From NCBI GenBank assembly GCA_023409755.1, contig JAEYRA010000093.1:1-22625 (forward strand): a stretch of DNA of 22,625 nt, read 5' to 3'. A program made the position numbers and the translations under genes. Below, piece by piece: positions 21,987-22,625 of the stretch. The DNA is from Bacillota bacterium. Its GTDB lineage: Bacteria; Bacillota; Clostridia; Christensenellales; UMGS416. The notes below the pieces were generated by a model. It worked only from the letters and a program-made list of their open reading frames with translations, was not told the DNA's origin and made no database searches. Each line of letters starts with the position of its first letter. Within the stretch, counting starts at the first letter, position 1.

Positions 21987-22625
21987 ATGCCACAGATCCA
22001 CCGACGCCGCTCGGTACAACAGCGGCGTTCAGCGGGAATCACATATGGAAACAACCTACCGGCGCTGCGCCCCCGCCGGGGCTTGATGGCCATGGGCGGG
22101 CGCAGAGTCTCCCGCCGCAAACTGCTGGCAGGTACGGCGGCCGTCGTCGTGGTGGGGCTGCTCATCACCGGCGGTGTGCTGCTTGGCCGCAATGGCAGCC
22201 TGCCCACCGGCATACAGGCCGCCGCTACGGCTCTCGTCAAGGCCACCGATAAGTTTGAAAGCCTGGCCCCCCGCGCCACCCCGCTGGCGGTGCCCGCCGT
22301 GACGCCGGAAGTGTTCCCCTACCGCGACATCAGCTTCGGTACCATGAACGTGCAGTTCACCGATCGCCAGATCAACATTCCGTCCATCGCCGGCAAGGAA
22401 CTGCTGTTCTCTTCGGGTACCGGGAGCCTGGACTCCGGTTCAGTGCTCAAGAACCTCTACGTGTACAACCTGAACACCGACAAGGAGGAGAAGGTCGCCA
22501 CCGCCAAGATGAAGAAGGGTGAAATCTACGAGACGGTGCTCAACGAGGACTGGATCGTATGGGCGGAGACCGATCACCACACCTACAACTACATCTATGT
22601 GAAGGACCGGCGCAAGGGCAAGGAC
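21987..22625 (+). CDS. Membrane-anchored protein with possible beta-propeller-like ectodomain (5' part)
   Basis: The frame is open from ATG 21987, with GAGGAG upstream, to the window edge: 213 codons with no stop. An arginine-rich cytoplasmic tail (residues 1-45) is followed by one membrane helix (about 46-67) and then an extracytoplasmic region. The visible tail, LYVYNLNTDKEEKV and WIVWAETDHHTYNYIYVKD (about 170-208), resembles strand repeats of TolB/WD40-like propellers, in which an aromatic-rich strand ends each blade. SRRKLL just before the helix looks like a twin-arginine motif, but no clear cleavage site follows. Divergent from gpr. No named family recognised; a sporulation or cell-surface role cannot be claimed from this fragment. 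Confidence 0.8.
   Translation, partial: MPQIHRRRSVQQRRSAGITYGNNLPALRPRRGLMAMGGRRVSRRKLLAGTAAVVVVGLLITGGVLLGRNGSLPTGIQAAATALVKATDKFESLAPRATPLAVPAVTPEVFPYRDISFGTMNVQFTDRQINIPSIAGKELLFSSGTGSLDSGSVLKNLYVYNLNTDKEEKVATAKMKKGEIYETVLNEDWIVWAETDHHTYNYIYVKDRRKGKD

Noticed and set aside
1..22625. CRISPR array, insertion sequence, tRNA, rRNA, prophage or toxin-antitoxin genes
   Set aside because: No regularly spaced repeats, transposase or integrase motifs, cloverleaf genes or recognisable toxin/antitoxin pairs were found on reading both strands. Short tRNA-like matches were not tested by program.

Overview
The window looks like chromosome of an endospore-forming, GC-rich member of the Bacillota, most likely class Clostridia. 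It carries spo0A, spoIVB, yqfC/yqfD and gpr together with Gram-positive style operons, strong Shine-Dalgarno sequences and several TTG/GTG starts. The codons are strongly G/C-ending, which leaves long spurious open frames opposite the real genes. The host lineage is an inference from gene content; no rRNA or tRNA gene was found to fix it.

Layout. Positions 1-42 hold the first codons of an unidentified minus-strand gene. Positions 224-5936 (+ strand) form a catabolic cassette: two tandem TIM-barrel amidohydrolases, then a large GH106-like glycosidase with its own promoter and operator-like repeats. Positions 5937-6418 are a convergent intergenic region with two back-to-back terminators and one doubtful small ORF. 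From 6419 to 21768 every recognised gene is on the minus strand. In order of transcription these are gpr; nadK-argR-recN; spoIVB; spo0A; a TM1266-type hydrogenase-system regulator with an ECF S-component-like membrane protein; rpsU; and yqfC-yqfD-phoH-pgpH-ybeY-cdd-era-recO. A divergent promoter at about 21930-21956 drives a membrane-anchored protein that runs off the right edge.

How the genes work together. nadK-argR-recN, spoIVB and spo0A follow the usual Bacillus/Clostridia order and link NADP supply, arginine control, recombination repair, the SpoIVB signalling protease and the master sporulation regulator. The yqfC-to-recO operon is tightly packed, with ATGA/TGATG overlaps at most junctions. 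It joins two sporulation genes to a PhoH ATPase, a c-di-AMP phosphodiesterase, the YbeY endonuclease, cytidine deaminase, the Era GTPase and RecO. The left-hand sugar cassette is probably an accessory trait for plant or host glycans.

The most interesting element is the segment 15005-15202. A near-consensus sigma-A promoter inside the 3' end of spo0A is followed by about 130 nt of foldable leader, a strong intrinsic terminator and then the start of the TM1266-like gene. This is the architecture of a riboswitch or attenuator. I could not assign it to a known class.
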